A stretch of 13,313 nucleotides of DNA, from the NCBI GenBank assembly GCA_023249275.1, contig JAHFCV010000046.1:1-13313 (forward strand), written 5' to 3'. Position numbers and translations under genes: made by a program. Source of the DNA: Candidatus Methanoperedens sp. GTDB taxonomy: Archaea; Halobacteriota; Methanosarcinia; Methanosarcinales; Methanoperedenaceae. How positions within the stretch are numbered: position 1 is the stretch's first letter; every line of letters begins with the position of its first letter. The notes beneath the pieces are model-generated. The model worked only from the letters and a program-made list of their open reading frames with translations, ran no database searches and was not told the DNA's origin. Below, one piece after another: positions 7,096 to 13,313 of this stretch.

Positions 7096-8673
7096 ATGTT
7101 TCCAGAATTGAACGAAGCATATTATTATTGTCCGTTATGTGGTTTTGGACCATTTGGTCTTTCTATTATGAGCCCCGGTTATTCACATGTCATATGTGAG
7201 TGCTGTGGTTCGGAAGAAGGCCTAGATGATACTCCCGAATACAGAAAAGAATGGCTGGCCAAAGGTGCCCCTTGGTTTCAAAAATCTGAAAAACCAAAAG
7301 ATTGGAACCTTGAAAAACAACTAAAATATTCCATTGATGGCTGGAACTGCTGGCTACCGGAAGATGAAAAAATCAGGAAGATAATCGAAAAAAAGAAATC
7401 TCTCGGATTTATCGATGACAGCAGAACGGTTGATTCTCTTGATCAAGATCTAAATAATGAAAAAAGAGAGGTTCGGTTGGTCGCCGTACAACTTCTTGAA
7501 AGGATAAGGGATGCCAGGGTAATCGACCCTTTGATCAAGTCTTTAAAGGATGAAGATTCGGTAATACGAAGGATAGCAGCGGATGCCCTTGAACACATAA
7601 CAGACCGGAATGCAATTGAACCGCTCATATATGCAATGAATGATGAAAATCCTTTCGTGAGAAAAACTTCGATTGTCGCCATTTATCAAATTGAGGAAAG
7701 GCGGTTTGGTGGGATTGAGGATATAGATAGACGGGCGGTTGAACCATTGATCCGGGCTTTGAAAGATAAAGATGAAAAAGTCAGGCGAACAGCGGCAGTG
7801 ACTCTGAAGATGATTAAAGATCCACGAGCTATTGACCCCCTGATCCATGCTTTAAAAGATGAAGATGCGGGAGTTCGAAGCAGGGTTATGTCAACTCTAA
7901 CATCAATTGGTGGCATAAAAGTGTTGGAGCCATTCATTCAGGCATTAAATGATAAAGATAGTGGTAATAGAATGCAAGCCGCAGGACATCTTGGATTAAT
8001 AGGAGATGAAAAAGCAGCAGAACCCTTAATCCATACCCTGATGGAAGATAACAGCCCTGATGTGCGAGGGATGGCAGCAAGGGCTTTGGGAGATATAAAG
8101 GATAAAAGGGCTGTTGACCCCCTATTGAAGGCTTTGATTGATAAAAATGGCTCTGTTCGTGCAGAAGCAGCAGGGGCTCTTGGAAAGATAGGAGATAGAA
8201 GGGCATTTGATCCCTTAATAGAGGCTCTGAAAGATGAAAACAACTCTGTTCGGGCTGAAGTGTCAGAAGCTCTTGGGAAGTTAGGAGATAAGAAAGCGGT
8301 AGAATCATTGATATTTGCTTTGAAAGATAAAGATAGATATGTAAGAATGAAAGCCGCTAAATCTTTTGAAAAAATAATGGATTTGAGAGCGGTTAATCCT
8401 CTCATTGAAGCCCTGAAAGATGAAGATTGTTATGTAAGGGAAAATGCAGCCATTTCTCTCGGAGAAATGAAAGATCCAAGGGCTGCAGATCCCCTAATTA
8501 ATATCTTAAATGATAAAAACGCAAATGTTAAAATTGCTGTCAGAAGAGCTTTAAAGAAAATATTGGGTGAAGATAAACCAGAGAGAATAATTCGGAAAAA
8601 AAGGATCAATATTGCTAAATCTGATACACAGATTCCGCTATCTGAATGGATAGATCCTGAGAAAAAAACATAA
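7096..8673 (+). CDS. Cysteine-rich zinc-ribbon-like head fused to about 12 HEAT (PBS-lyase-type) repeats
   Basis: 525 aa. The N-terminal ~85 residues hold YCPLCGF (C12, C15) and ICECCGSEEG (C34, C36, C37), followed by YRKEWLAKGAPWF (49-61) and KPKDWNLEKQLK (66-77). This resembles the small cysteine-rich CPCC proteins of bacteria and suggests one bound zinc. A linker (about 86-108) leads to HEAT-like repeats of the form RAVDPLI.ALKDED..VR..AA..L..I. Their P-or-S/L positions fall at residues 114, 145, 176, 217, 248, 279, 310, 342, 373, 404, 435 and 466, that is 31-residue spacing with one 10-residue insert after the third repeat and one extra residue in the seventh. The basic tail (about 495-525) is non-repetitive. 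There is no signal peptide or membrane helix. HEAT solenoids bind proteins; the phycobilin-lyase name is only historical and no lyase activity is implied. ATG at 7096 with GAGG 6 bases before. Confidence 0.8.
   Translation: MFPELNEAYYYCPLCGFGPFGLSIMSPGYSHVICECCGSEEGLDDTPEYRKEWLAKGAPWFQKSEKPKDWNLEKQLKYSIDGWNCWLPEDEKIRKIIEKKKSLGFIDDSRTVDSLDQDLNNEKREVRLVAVQLLERIRDARVIDPLIKSLKDEDSVIRRIAADALEHITDRNAIEPLIYAMNDENPFVRKTSIVAIYQIEERRFGGIEDIDRRAVEPLIRALKDKDEKVRRTAAVTLKMIKDPRAIDPLIHALKDEDAGVRSRVMSTLTSIGGIKVLEPFIQALNDKDSGNRMQAAGHLGLIGDEKAAEPLIHTLMEDNSPDVRGMAARALGDIKDKRAVDPLLKALIDKNGSVRAEAAGALGKIGDRRAFDPLIEALKDENNSVRAEVSEALGKLGDKKAVESLIFALKDKDRYVRMKAAKSFEKIMDLRAVNPLIEALKDEDCYVRENAAISLGEMKDPRAADPLINILNDKNANVKIAVRRALKKILGEDKPERIIRKKRINIAKSDTQIPLSEWIDPEKKT
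7420..8565 (+). repeat. In-gene tandem repeat, 93-bp period (HEAT units)
   Basis: About twelve diverged units, each about 93 bp, readable at DNA level in phrases such as TTTGAAAGATAAAGATGA and GCTCTTGG.AAG.TAGGAGATA. The units around 8100-8330 are the most alike, suggesting the most recent duplications or gene conversion lie in the centre-to-3' part of the array. The period is broken between the third and fourth units by 30 bp. Confidence 0.75.
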
Positions 8674-8783
8674 ATCCTTTTACAGTCCTTTCCTTAACAG
8701 GTAACCATGCGCCTTAATGGGGCAAATAAGATTGGAGCAGGTTTACGATATACAAAATCCTTGAGCATTTACATAGATGCCTT

Positions 8784-8799
8784 TCGGATTTCAATCCGA
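8784..8799. terminator. Stem-loop between convergent HEAT gene and thiL
   Basis: TCGGAT-TTCA-ATCCGA: a perfect 6-bp stem with a tetraloop, extendable by two T-G wobbles, 10 bp before the thiL stop. It can form on either strand and could end both transcripts. The remainder of the 136-bp gap (8674-8809) shows nothing recognisable. A tRNA T-arm was considered and does not fit. Confidence 0.4.
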
Positions 8800-8809
8800 G
8801 GTCGTTGAC

Positions 8810-9778
8810 TCAATCCCTGCCGAAATGCTCATACCCCCGCGCTTTCAGTTCCTCCACCCCGCCAGCAGCCTTTTCGATTAATACCCCTTCGCCGATAACT
8901 TCCCCGATAACGGTAAGAGGACAGGCTTTTTTCGCGTTTTCGATTTTATCCGGCGCCACCGTAAACAACAGCTCAAAATCCCCGCCTGTAAAAACAACAG
9001 CCTCCAGCAGTTCCTCGCCTTTCAATAGCCTTCTTACGCCTGACAGAACGGGCAGCCTGTTTTCGTATATTTTAAAACCCACGCCGCTTGCTTTGCTCAT
9101 ATCATGAAGCGAGAGCGCAAGCCCATCGCTTATGTCCATCATAGACGATACTGCGCTGCTCTCTGCAAGCGCCATGCCTTCTTTTATTCTGGGCGCAGGT
9201 TCGAGCAGCGCCTTCAATATATCCTCGCTGGCAGGGATTTTTTTACTCAAAGCAATTAATGCTGCACCTGCCGTTCCGAGATGCCCTGTTACACACACGA
9301 GGTCTCCTTTCTTTGCCCCGCTCCTGCGTATGAGATGCTCTTTTTTTACAAGCCCAAGCGCAGTTCCTGCCATTGTCAGCTCATCCTGCGAATCCGTATC
9401 CCCTCCTATTATCTGCGTCCCGAATTTTCCGGCGCAATCATCCATACCCTTGATGATTTCCTCGATAAAACCAAGTTCGGCATCAGGCGGGATACCCATA
9501 GCCATTAGAACGCCAAGAGGCTTTGCGCCTTTGGAAGCAAGGTCGCTCAGGTTTACCGCAACCGACATCCATCCGATTTGCCAGCCGCTCATCTGGAGCG
9601 GGAAATCCATTTTCCGGTGAAGCATGTCGGTGGTAACGAGAAGATAATCCTCTCCTCCGATATCCAGCACTGCGCAGTCATCCTCGCCAGCCCCGGCAAT
9701 GACATTATTTCCCGGTTTTGCGAGTAGTTTTGCGATATGTGCTATCAATGCCCTTTCGTTCAGTTCGCTTACTTTCAT
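8810..9778 (-). CDS. thiL: Thiamine-monophosphate kinase
   Basis: Phosphorylates thiamine monophosphate to thiamine diphosphate with ATP, the last step of the de novo pathway, in the cytoplasm. AIR-synthase-like (PurM/ThiL) fold. Motifs, numbered from the start at 9778: GEDDCAV (31-37), TTDM then DFP (49-60), the VNLSDLASKGAKP helix (75-87), GGDT (125-128), VTGHLGTAGAA (163-173), MDISDGL (214-220) and GGDFELL (265-271), the standard metal- and nucleotide-binding acidic clusters. 322 aa, normal length. The frame has an earlier ATG at 9802 adding MPAVNKCL; 9778 is preferred because the family begins M-K-x-S-E-L-x-E. Neither start has a clear Shine-Dalgarno, so the start is uncertain. It is divergent from the regulator of the AT-rich cassette and its base composition matches the chromosomal genes. 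Confidence 0.93.
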   Translation of the reverse strand: MKVSELNERALIAHIAKLLAKPGNNVIAGAGEDDCAVLDIGGEDYLLVTTDMLHRKMDFPLQMSGWQIGWMSVAVNLSDLASKGAKPLGVLMAMGIPPDAELGFIEEIIKGMDDCAGKFGTQIIGGDTDSQDELTMAGTALGLVKKEHLIRRSGAKKGDLVCVTGHLGTAGAALIALSKKIPASEDILKALLEPAPRIKEGMALAESSAVSSMMDISDGLALSLHDMSKASGVGFKIYENRLPVLSGVRRLLKGEELLEAVVFTGGDFELLFTVAPDKIENAKKACPLTVIGEVIGEGVLIEKAAGGVEELKARGYEHFGRD

Positions 9779-9855
9779 TAAACACTTATTTACCGCTGGC
9801 ATATAGAATTTTTCTAATAAATATCCAAGCGGTTTTTAATAATAATTTCTAAAAA

Positions 9856-9906
9856 TGCTACGAATTTGCTACCAATCATTATGAATCATTGCTACGAATT
9901 TGCTAC
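9856..9906 (+). repeat. Direct-repeat array, candidate operator of the winged-helix regulator
   Basis: The 17-mer TGCTACGAATTTGCTAC occurs perfectly at 9856-9872 and 9890-9906, 34 bp apart. Each copy contains TGCTAC twice, 11 bp apart, so four half-sites start at 9856, 9867, 9890 and 9901: steps of 11, 23 and 11 bp, close to one, two and one helical turns, all on one DNA face. The array ends at the base before the GTG proposed as the regulator's start. The spacer carries AATCATT twice (9874, 9884). The repeats are seen; the operator role is inferred. Confidence 0.6.
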
Positions 9907-10170
9907 GTGTATAATTTGATCAGTTTCGTTTCAAGAGGGAAAGTAAGAAGTAAAGTTTTAAAAAATCTGCTGGAACCTCATACACCTACTGAACTGTCTC
10001 AGATAATAAATACGCATAGATCAACCACCAGCAGGGCGATTTTAGCATTAGAAAAAAAAGGATTGGTGGAATGCATAACTCCTGAAGAAAAAATGGGTCG
10101 TTATTATCAGACATCGAAAAAAGGGAAAGAAATTTTGAAAAAAATTAAGGAGATAAAAACATGGGATTAA
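9907..10170 (+). CDS. Small winged-helix transcriptional regulator (MarR/ArsR-like), probable controller of the R-M cassette
   Basis: About 87 aa. A winged-helix fold is readable: helix 1 GKVRSKVLKNLL, then TPTELSQIINTHRSTTSRAI as the helix-turn-helix, LEKKGLVECITPEEK and RYYQTSKKGKEILKKI as wing and last helix. The TPxELSxxxxxxRSTxSRAIxxLEKKGLVE pattern is typical of archaeal regulators of this type. No ATG is available: GTG at 9907 is preferred, TTG at 9916 or 9889 are alternatives; the TTG at 9889 would translate the second direct repeat. Its last 10 bases overlap the endonuclease ATG, so the two are co-translated. Position and the TGCTAC array suggest it represses its own operon, as controller proteins do in many type II systems. 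It is not a lambda-Cro-type C protein. Confidence 0.75.
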   Translation: MYNLISFVSRGKVRSKVLKNLLEPHTPTELSQIINTHRSTTSRAILALEKKGLVECITPEEKMGRYYQTSKKGKEILKKIKEIKTWD

Positions 10171-10991
10171 AAGACGATTTATTATTGGAAAAATTGAAGG
10201 AAATTAAGATTCTATATGAAGAGGCATCAAAAAAAGGTACAGAAGGTACATTATCAGCAATAAGAGCATCAAAATTAATTATGCCAATTCATGAATATAT
10301 AAAAGAAGAACTTATTGCACAAGGGATAAATCCATCAAAAATATTTCCTCGTTTAAATAGAACGAAACCTGAAATAAAATTGATGGGTTTCTTGAAAGAA
10401 AAGAATCAGGACATTACAATTTTGCCATATTCTCCTAAACCTGAAGAGCTAAAAAATGGTCCATTAATTGGTAAGACAGATAAAATTGGAAAAGAATTAA
10501 CTAATAAATCATTATCAATAAACGTAAGAAGTCAACTAAGCAGTATTGCTAAGAATTTTGATACTCTATATGAAAGAACATTCGCTGAGGCTTTAAATCT
10601 GCATGTGAGATGCCCCAAATTGGTTATGGGAGAAGTTTACTTAGTACCCTTAAAAGCCTATGACCCTGATAAAAGAGGCAATCGCAAAATAAAATTTAGA
10701 GAAAAACTACCTTTAGTTAAATATATTAAATCTTTTCAAGCACTAAATGAACGAGGAGTTCATGAAGAAAGTAATGAATATAAATATGAAAGAGTTTGTC
10801 TATTGATCATAGACTTTACGCCAGAAATACCTGAAATTATTAATGATGTTAAAGATCTGATAAAAGAGGGATTGATTACAAAGAATGATGCAGGAAATAT
10901 AAGTTTAGAAGGTTTGACAATAAATGATTTTATTTCAGATATACTAAAAATTTATAAAGAACGACATGGAAATTTGAACTCTTTAAGATAA
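10161..10991 (+). CDS. Putative type II restriction endonuclease, family not recognised
   Basis: 276 aa, soluble, AT-rich coding. The function is inferred mainly from context: it overlaps a regulator by 10 bp, faces an adenine-specific DNA methyltransferase 31 bp away, and the three share the same anomalous composition. Distinctive segments are IKLMGFLKEKNQDITILPYS (72-91), LSINVRSQLSSIAKNFDTLY (118-137), ERTFAEALNLHVRCPK (138-153), MGEVYLVPLKAYD (156-168) and YERVCLLIIDF (209-219). A textbook PD-(D/E)xK signature could not be found with confidence; Asp84, Glu143 and Glu158 are possible acidic catalytic residues. The ATG at 10161 has a strong AAGGAGAT (10147-10154), the best ribosome-binding site in the cassette, inside the end of the regulator gene. 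Alternative: another DNA-directed protein of a defence module. Confidence 0.6.
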   Translation: MGLKDDLLLEKLKEIKILYEEASKKGTEGTLSAIRASKLIMPIHEYIKEELIAQGINPSKIFPRLNRTKPEIKLMGFLKEKNQDITILPYSPKPEELKNGPLIGKTDKIGKELTNKSLSINVRSQLSSIAKNFDTLYERTFAEALNLHVRCPKLVMGEVYLVPLKAYDPDKRGNRKIKFREKLPLVKYIKSFQALNERGVHEESNEYKYERVCLLIIDFTPEIPEIINDVKDLIKEGLITKNDAGNISLEGLTINDFISDILKIYKERHGNLNSLR

Positions 10992-11011
10992 TCGGGAGTA
11001 AGTAACCGATT
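10990..11011. terminator. Inverted repeat between convergent nuclease and methyltransferase genes
   Basis: AATCGG (10990-10995) and CCGATT (11006-11011) pair across a 10-nt loop, starting at the last two bases of the nuclease stop codon. Only 31 bp separate the convergent genes, so this may be a shared 3' end. Confidence 0.35.
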
Positions 11012-11022
11012 TGCCATGAAGG

Positions 11023-12987
11023 TTAAAAACTCAGACCATACTTATTAAAGAGCCATAATTCTATTTTATCTTTATCTTCTTCTTTTTCTAAATATTCCCA
11101 ATCGGATTCTGAAAAAGATGGAATATTGAATTTTTCAATAAAGTTCTTTTGATAGCATTGATAGTTTCCTTCAATTTCATAACTCGTTTTTTTAGCATAA
11201 TAATCCATTAGCTTAGAATTTAATATTTTCTGAATTGCTTTTATATTTTTTTTACAAAAAAGAGCATATCCATTACAGAAGAGACTATCTTCCTGCTCAT
11301 CTAACATAAAGTCAGGTTTATCAGAAAATGTTCTAGTATACAACCTTTTACCATTATAATTCATAGCTTGGGTTCTACCCCATGCGTACCATGTAGGATA
11401 TGACTTCTTACCTTTATCCCTTTTTTCTAATTCATGTTTTGTGGTTAGTAAGTATTCATATGTTTTAGGGAAATTTTGTTTTAAATAATCTTCAGGCATA
11501 ATTTCATATTTTCCATTTTTTTTGAAATAAGGAAAAATAATTCGTCTCTTATCAGAATAAATCTCATCTTGATTTTTAATAGATGAAATCTTGATCAATT
11601 TTCTGGTTATATTTTTTTCAATTAAAAATTCTTTTGCTTTAAATTCAGCTATACAATAATCTTTATTAAAATCTCTAACAAAATAAATCACATCTTTTAG
11701 TGTAGCTATTCCAACCTTAACAGGGCACAATTTATCTAATGGGATTCCGATAGATTCTATTATTTTAATATTACTATAATCTTTTTCGGTCATCAATCTC
11801 CATTTTTTATCATTCAGCCATTTATAATAATATGAACTAAATTTTAAATTATTCATATCTGAAAATTCTCTCTCATCTTCAATATAATAATATTCAAAAT
11901 AATCTTTTGAATAATCCTTTTTCATAAGAGTAATACATGTATAAGTAGAAGCATTTTCAAATAATTTCAGATGATTGAAATTTAAAATTCTGGTTATTTG
12001 CTTGTTTATACTCAAATAATTCCTTAGTTCAATACCAGCCAATGATGTAAAATAATTATTTGGTGTAATGTAGCCGAGCTTTCCATTTTTATTTAGAATA
12101 TTTATCCCTAGCTCAAAAAAAGCGAAATAAAGATTGAAATTTCCCGATCCGATAGATTTCCATTTATTTGATAATTTTTCTCTTAAACCTACTCCTAAAT
12201 CCTGTATTCTAACATAAGGAGGATTCCCAACCACAAAATCAAATCCTTGTTTTTCATTAAATATTTCAGGAAATAAATTAATCCAGTCAGTTTCAAGACT
12301 ATCAGTAACTTTTAAATTAAAATTTATAGTTTCTGTATCCTCTCTGTAATAAATTGTTATCAAACTTAACATTATTTTTGTTCTTCTTACAGCGTAATCA
12401 AGAATATCTGCACCAAAAAGATTATTTTCAATTATTTCAATAATATTTTTATTTGTAATCACCTTAAATCTTCTTAAAGCACCTAACAGGAAAGCACCTG
12501 ATCCACATGAACAGTCACAAACAGTTCCTTCTTTATCTATTGTATTTTCAACGATATAATCAACAATAAAAAGGGGAGTATATACTGCCCCATTTATTCT
12601 CTTATCATCTGGAGGAATTAGTAGCTCGAATATTTTTTCTATGTCTGATAAGCAAATGGAAAAATTTATTCTCTGTAAGAATTTGAAAATCTTATCGTCA
12701 GGGTCTTTATTAATTATATCTTTAATAAATTTATTTTTAATATCTTGAATTTGATTCTTTTTTAGAAAATATTTAACTATACCTGCTTCAATATCTTCAA
12801 TTTTTGCTAAATTAAGTAAATCTGAAATAAACTTATTTGTGATAAATTTATTATTATCCATAATATTTATTATTTTATTATTATTTTTATTAATTATTAA
12901 CTTAATAATTTCAGAATTATTTGAGTTGTTGCATCTTACTTCTTTATTAATAGCTTCTTCTTTTTCAAAAAATTCTATAAGATTCAT
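11023..12987 (-). CDS. N6-adenine DNA methyltransferase, TaqI/Eco57I-like, of the R-M cassette
   Basis: 654 aa. Transfers a methyl group from S-adenosylmethionine to adenine N6 in DNA. Motifs in gamma-class order: motif X GAVYTP (133-138), motif I CDCSCGSGAFL (157-167), motif II region FGADILDYA (191-199), catalytic motif IV NPPYVR (255-260) preceded by FDFVVG. Residues about 400-625 form a TaqI-C-like target-recognition region, with TWYAWGRTQ (532-540), RLYTRTFSDKPDF (548-560) and the SLFCNGYALF strand (568-577). Residues 18-110 are rich in Asn, Ile and Lys, a result of extreme AT content, with no known domain and no nuclease motif of the type IIG kind. Start 12987: AAAGGAAACC with AGGA 7 bases before the ATG. 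It protects host DNA from the convergent putative nuclease. It has its own promoter, so it can be expressed before the nuclease. Confidence 0.9.
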   Translation of the reverse strand: MNLIEFFEKEEAINKEVRCNNSNNSEIIKLIINKNNNKIINIMDNNKFITNKFISDLLNLAKIEDIEAGIVKYFLKKNQIQDIKNKFIKDIINKDPDDKIFKFLQRINFSICLSDIEKIFELLIPPDDKRINGAVYTPLFIVDYIVENTIDKEGTVCDCSCGSGAFLLGALRRFKVITNKNIIEIIENNLFGADILDYAVRRTKIMLSLITIYYREDTETINFNLKVTDSLETDWINLFPEIFNEKQGFDFVVGNPPYVRIQDLGVGLREKLSNKWKSIGSGNFNLYFAFFELGINILNKNGKLGYITPNNYFTSLAGIELRNYLSINKQITRILNFNHLKLFENASTYTCITLMKKDYSKDYFEYYYIEDEREFSDMNNLKFSSYYYKWLNDKKWRLMTEKDYSNIKIIESIGIPLDKLCPVKVGIATLKDVIYFVRDFNKDYCIAEFKAKEFLIEKNITRKLIKISSIKNQDEIYSDKRRIIFPYFKKNGKYEIMPEDYLKQNFPKTYEYLLTTKHELEKRDKGKKSYPTWYAWGRTQAMNYNGKRLYTRTFSDKPDFMLDEQEDSLFCNGYALFCKKNIKAIQKILNSKLMDYYAKKTSYEIEGNYQCYQKNFIEKFNIPSFSESDWEYLEKEEDKDKIELWLFNKYGLSF

Positions 12988-13023
12988 TTAGGTTTCCTTT
13001 TGATTATTTATTGTCATATATCA

Positions 13024-13035
13024 CGTTATAAAACT
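13024..13035 (-). promoter_or_regulatory. Probable TATA box of the methyltransferase gene
   Basis: AGTTTTATAACG on the minus strand, centred about 42 nt before the ATG. Transcription would start near 13003, leaving a 16-nt leader that carries AGGA (12995-12998). No TGCTAC sites lie here, so the methyltransferase appears to be outside the control of the regulator's array. Confidence 0.5.
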
Positions 13036-13156
13036 ATCCCTTTTTTGCTTTCATAAGACCAGATATAACATTGTAGAATATAAACTTCTAGTGAGCAAGG
13101 TGAAAATAATCCTAAAAAGAGAAAGTCGATTCAGTTATATGTCCGGATTTGCAGAG

Positions 13157-13185
13157 TTGTCTGGTAGACCAGGTCTCAAAGACAA
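13157..13185. repeat. Nested inverted repeats between the R-M cassette and tatC
   Basis: TTGTCT (13157-13162) and AGACAA (13180-13185) bracket two overlapping palindromes, CTGGT-AG-ACCAG (13161-13172) and AGACC-A-GGTCT (13166-13176). It lies in the higher-GC part of the 256-bp gap, about 30 bp before the tatC TATA box, where an upstream operator would sit. The symmetry is seen; the role is unknown. Confidence 0.35.
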
Positions 13186-13213
13186 ATCTAATTTAGAGCT
13201 TTCTTTACGCATG

Positions 13214-13224
13214 TTTATAAATAA
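13214..13224 (+). promoter_or_regulatory. TATA box of tatC, implying a leaderless transcript
   Basis: TTTATAAATAA, centred 26 nt before the ATG at 13244, which places the predicted start at or within a base or two of the start codon. No Shine-Dalgarno is present upstream of that ATG, as expected for a leaderless gene. Confidence 0.55.
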
Positions 13225-13243
13225 TAAAGAATCAGTAAATGCG

Positions 13244-13313
13244 ATGAACAGCGTACCCGGCGACGAAGAGCTGCCATTGGTGGAGCATGTCAAAGAACTG
13301 CGCTCACGAATGA
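13244..13313 (+). CDS. tatC: Sec-independent (twin-arginine) translocase subunit TatC, first 23 codons only
   Basis: The window ends inside this gene. The visible residues MNSVPGDEELPLVEHVKELRSRM carry the TatC N-terminal signature of a short acidic lead followed by PLxEHxxELRxRM, the cytoplasmic segment before transmembrane helix 1 that includes part of the twin-arginine signal-binding site. TatC recognises folded, cofactor-bearing export substrates at the cytoplasmic membrane. The frame is also open upstream to 13004, with in-frame ATGs at 13139 and 13211 and a GTG at 13091, so an N-terminal extension cannot be excluded; 13244 is preferred because of the TATA box 26 nt before it and because TatC proteins begin near this point. 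The base composition returns to the chromosomal type here, marking the end of the AT-rich cassette. Confidence 0.85.
   Translation, partial: MNSVPGDEELPLVEHVKELRSRM

Noticed and set aside
7420..8565. CRISPR-like or satellite repeat array suggested by the 93-bp periodicity
   Set aside because: The units are diverged, without constant repeats and unique spacers, and lie wholly in one reading frame as HEAT repeats.
8780..8820. tRNA-like T-arm around the GGATTTCAATCC sequence
   Set aside because: The bases flanking TTCAATC do not form the required 5-bp T-stem and no acceptor or anticodon arm is present; a plain 6-bp hairpin explains the symmetry.
8810..9778. TPP riboswitch in front of thiL
   Set aside because: The 78-128 bp before thiL is AT-rich and contains the TGCTAC array; no thi-box (CUGAGA / ACCUGA) is present.
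11023..12987. Single-chain type IIG enzyme or BREX PglX
   Set aside because: The 654-aa length, the lack of an N-terminal nuclease motif, and the separate putative nuclease next door fit a stand-alone type II methyltransferase better; PglX is also much longer and no other BREX gene is present.
9780..13240. Integrase- or transposon-borne island with attachment sites
   Set aside because: No integrase, transposase or matching direct repeats at the two borders of the AT-rich cassette could be found by eye; transfer is inferred from composition only.

Overview
The window looks like archaeal chromosome, most likely Euryarchaeota of the Methanosarcinales / anaerobic-methanotroph type (for example Candidatus Methanoperedens; the genus is a guess). 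The reasons are a methanogen-type thymidylate synthase, an archaeal 20S proteasome beta subunit, the archaeal transcription-termination nuclease FttA/aCPSF1, TATA-box promoters, and at least one apparently leaderless gene. No rRNA, tRNA, CRISPR array or transposase is visible.

Layout. (1) 1-661: thyA on +, its first few codons lost off the left edge. (2) 689-2354: a minus-strand pair for potassium transport, a two-helix channel with its own RCK domain (1356-2354) followed after 7 bp by a soluble RCK/TrkA subunit (689-1348). A palindrome overlaps the probable TATA box of this pair. (3) 2406-4046: a minus-strand pair, an ACT-domain protein (UPF0237) and a PFL/UPF0210 protein. They are probably co-transcribed and their function is unknown. 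(4) 4230-6816: divergent from these, psmB then fttA on +, separated by a strongly U-rich spacer of the kind FttA itself acts on. (5) 7096-8673: a protein joining a cysteine-rich CPxC/CxCC head to about twelve HEAT-like repeats. (6) 8810-9778: thiL on -, convergent with the HEAT gene. (7) 9856-12987: a very AT-rich cassette that looks like a restriction-modification system, with a small winged-helix regulator and an overlapping putative endonuclease on +, and a convergent TaqI/Eco57I-type adenine methyltransferase on -. Four TGCTAC half-sites directly in front of the regulator, spaced by whole helical turns, look like its operator. (8) 13244-end: the first 23 codons of tatC.

How the parts work together. 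Most of the window is housekeeping: dTMP synthesis, K+ flux, protein degradation, 3'-end formation, thiamine diphosphate synthesis and twin-arginine export. The cassette between thiL and tatC differs sharply in base composition (sampled 60-base lines: 3/60 G+C at 12841-12900 against 32/60 at 2701-2760) and was probably acquired horizontally. Its regulator-plus-nuclease operon facing a separately promoted methyltransferase suggests timing control, with methylation established before the nuclease appears. The nuclease family could not be recognised. This cassette with its operator array, and the zinc-head/HEAT fusion, are the parts most likely to hold something undescribed.
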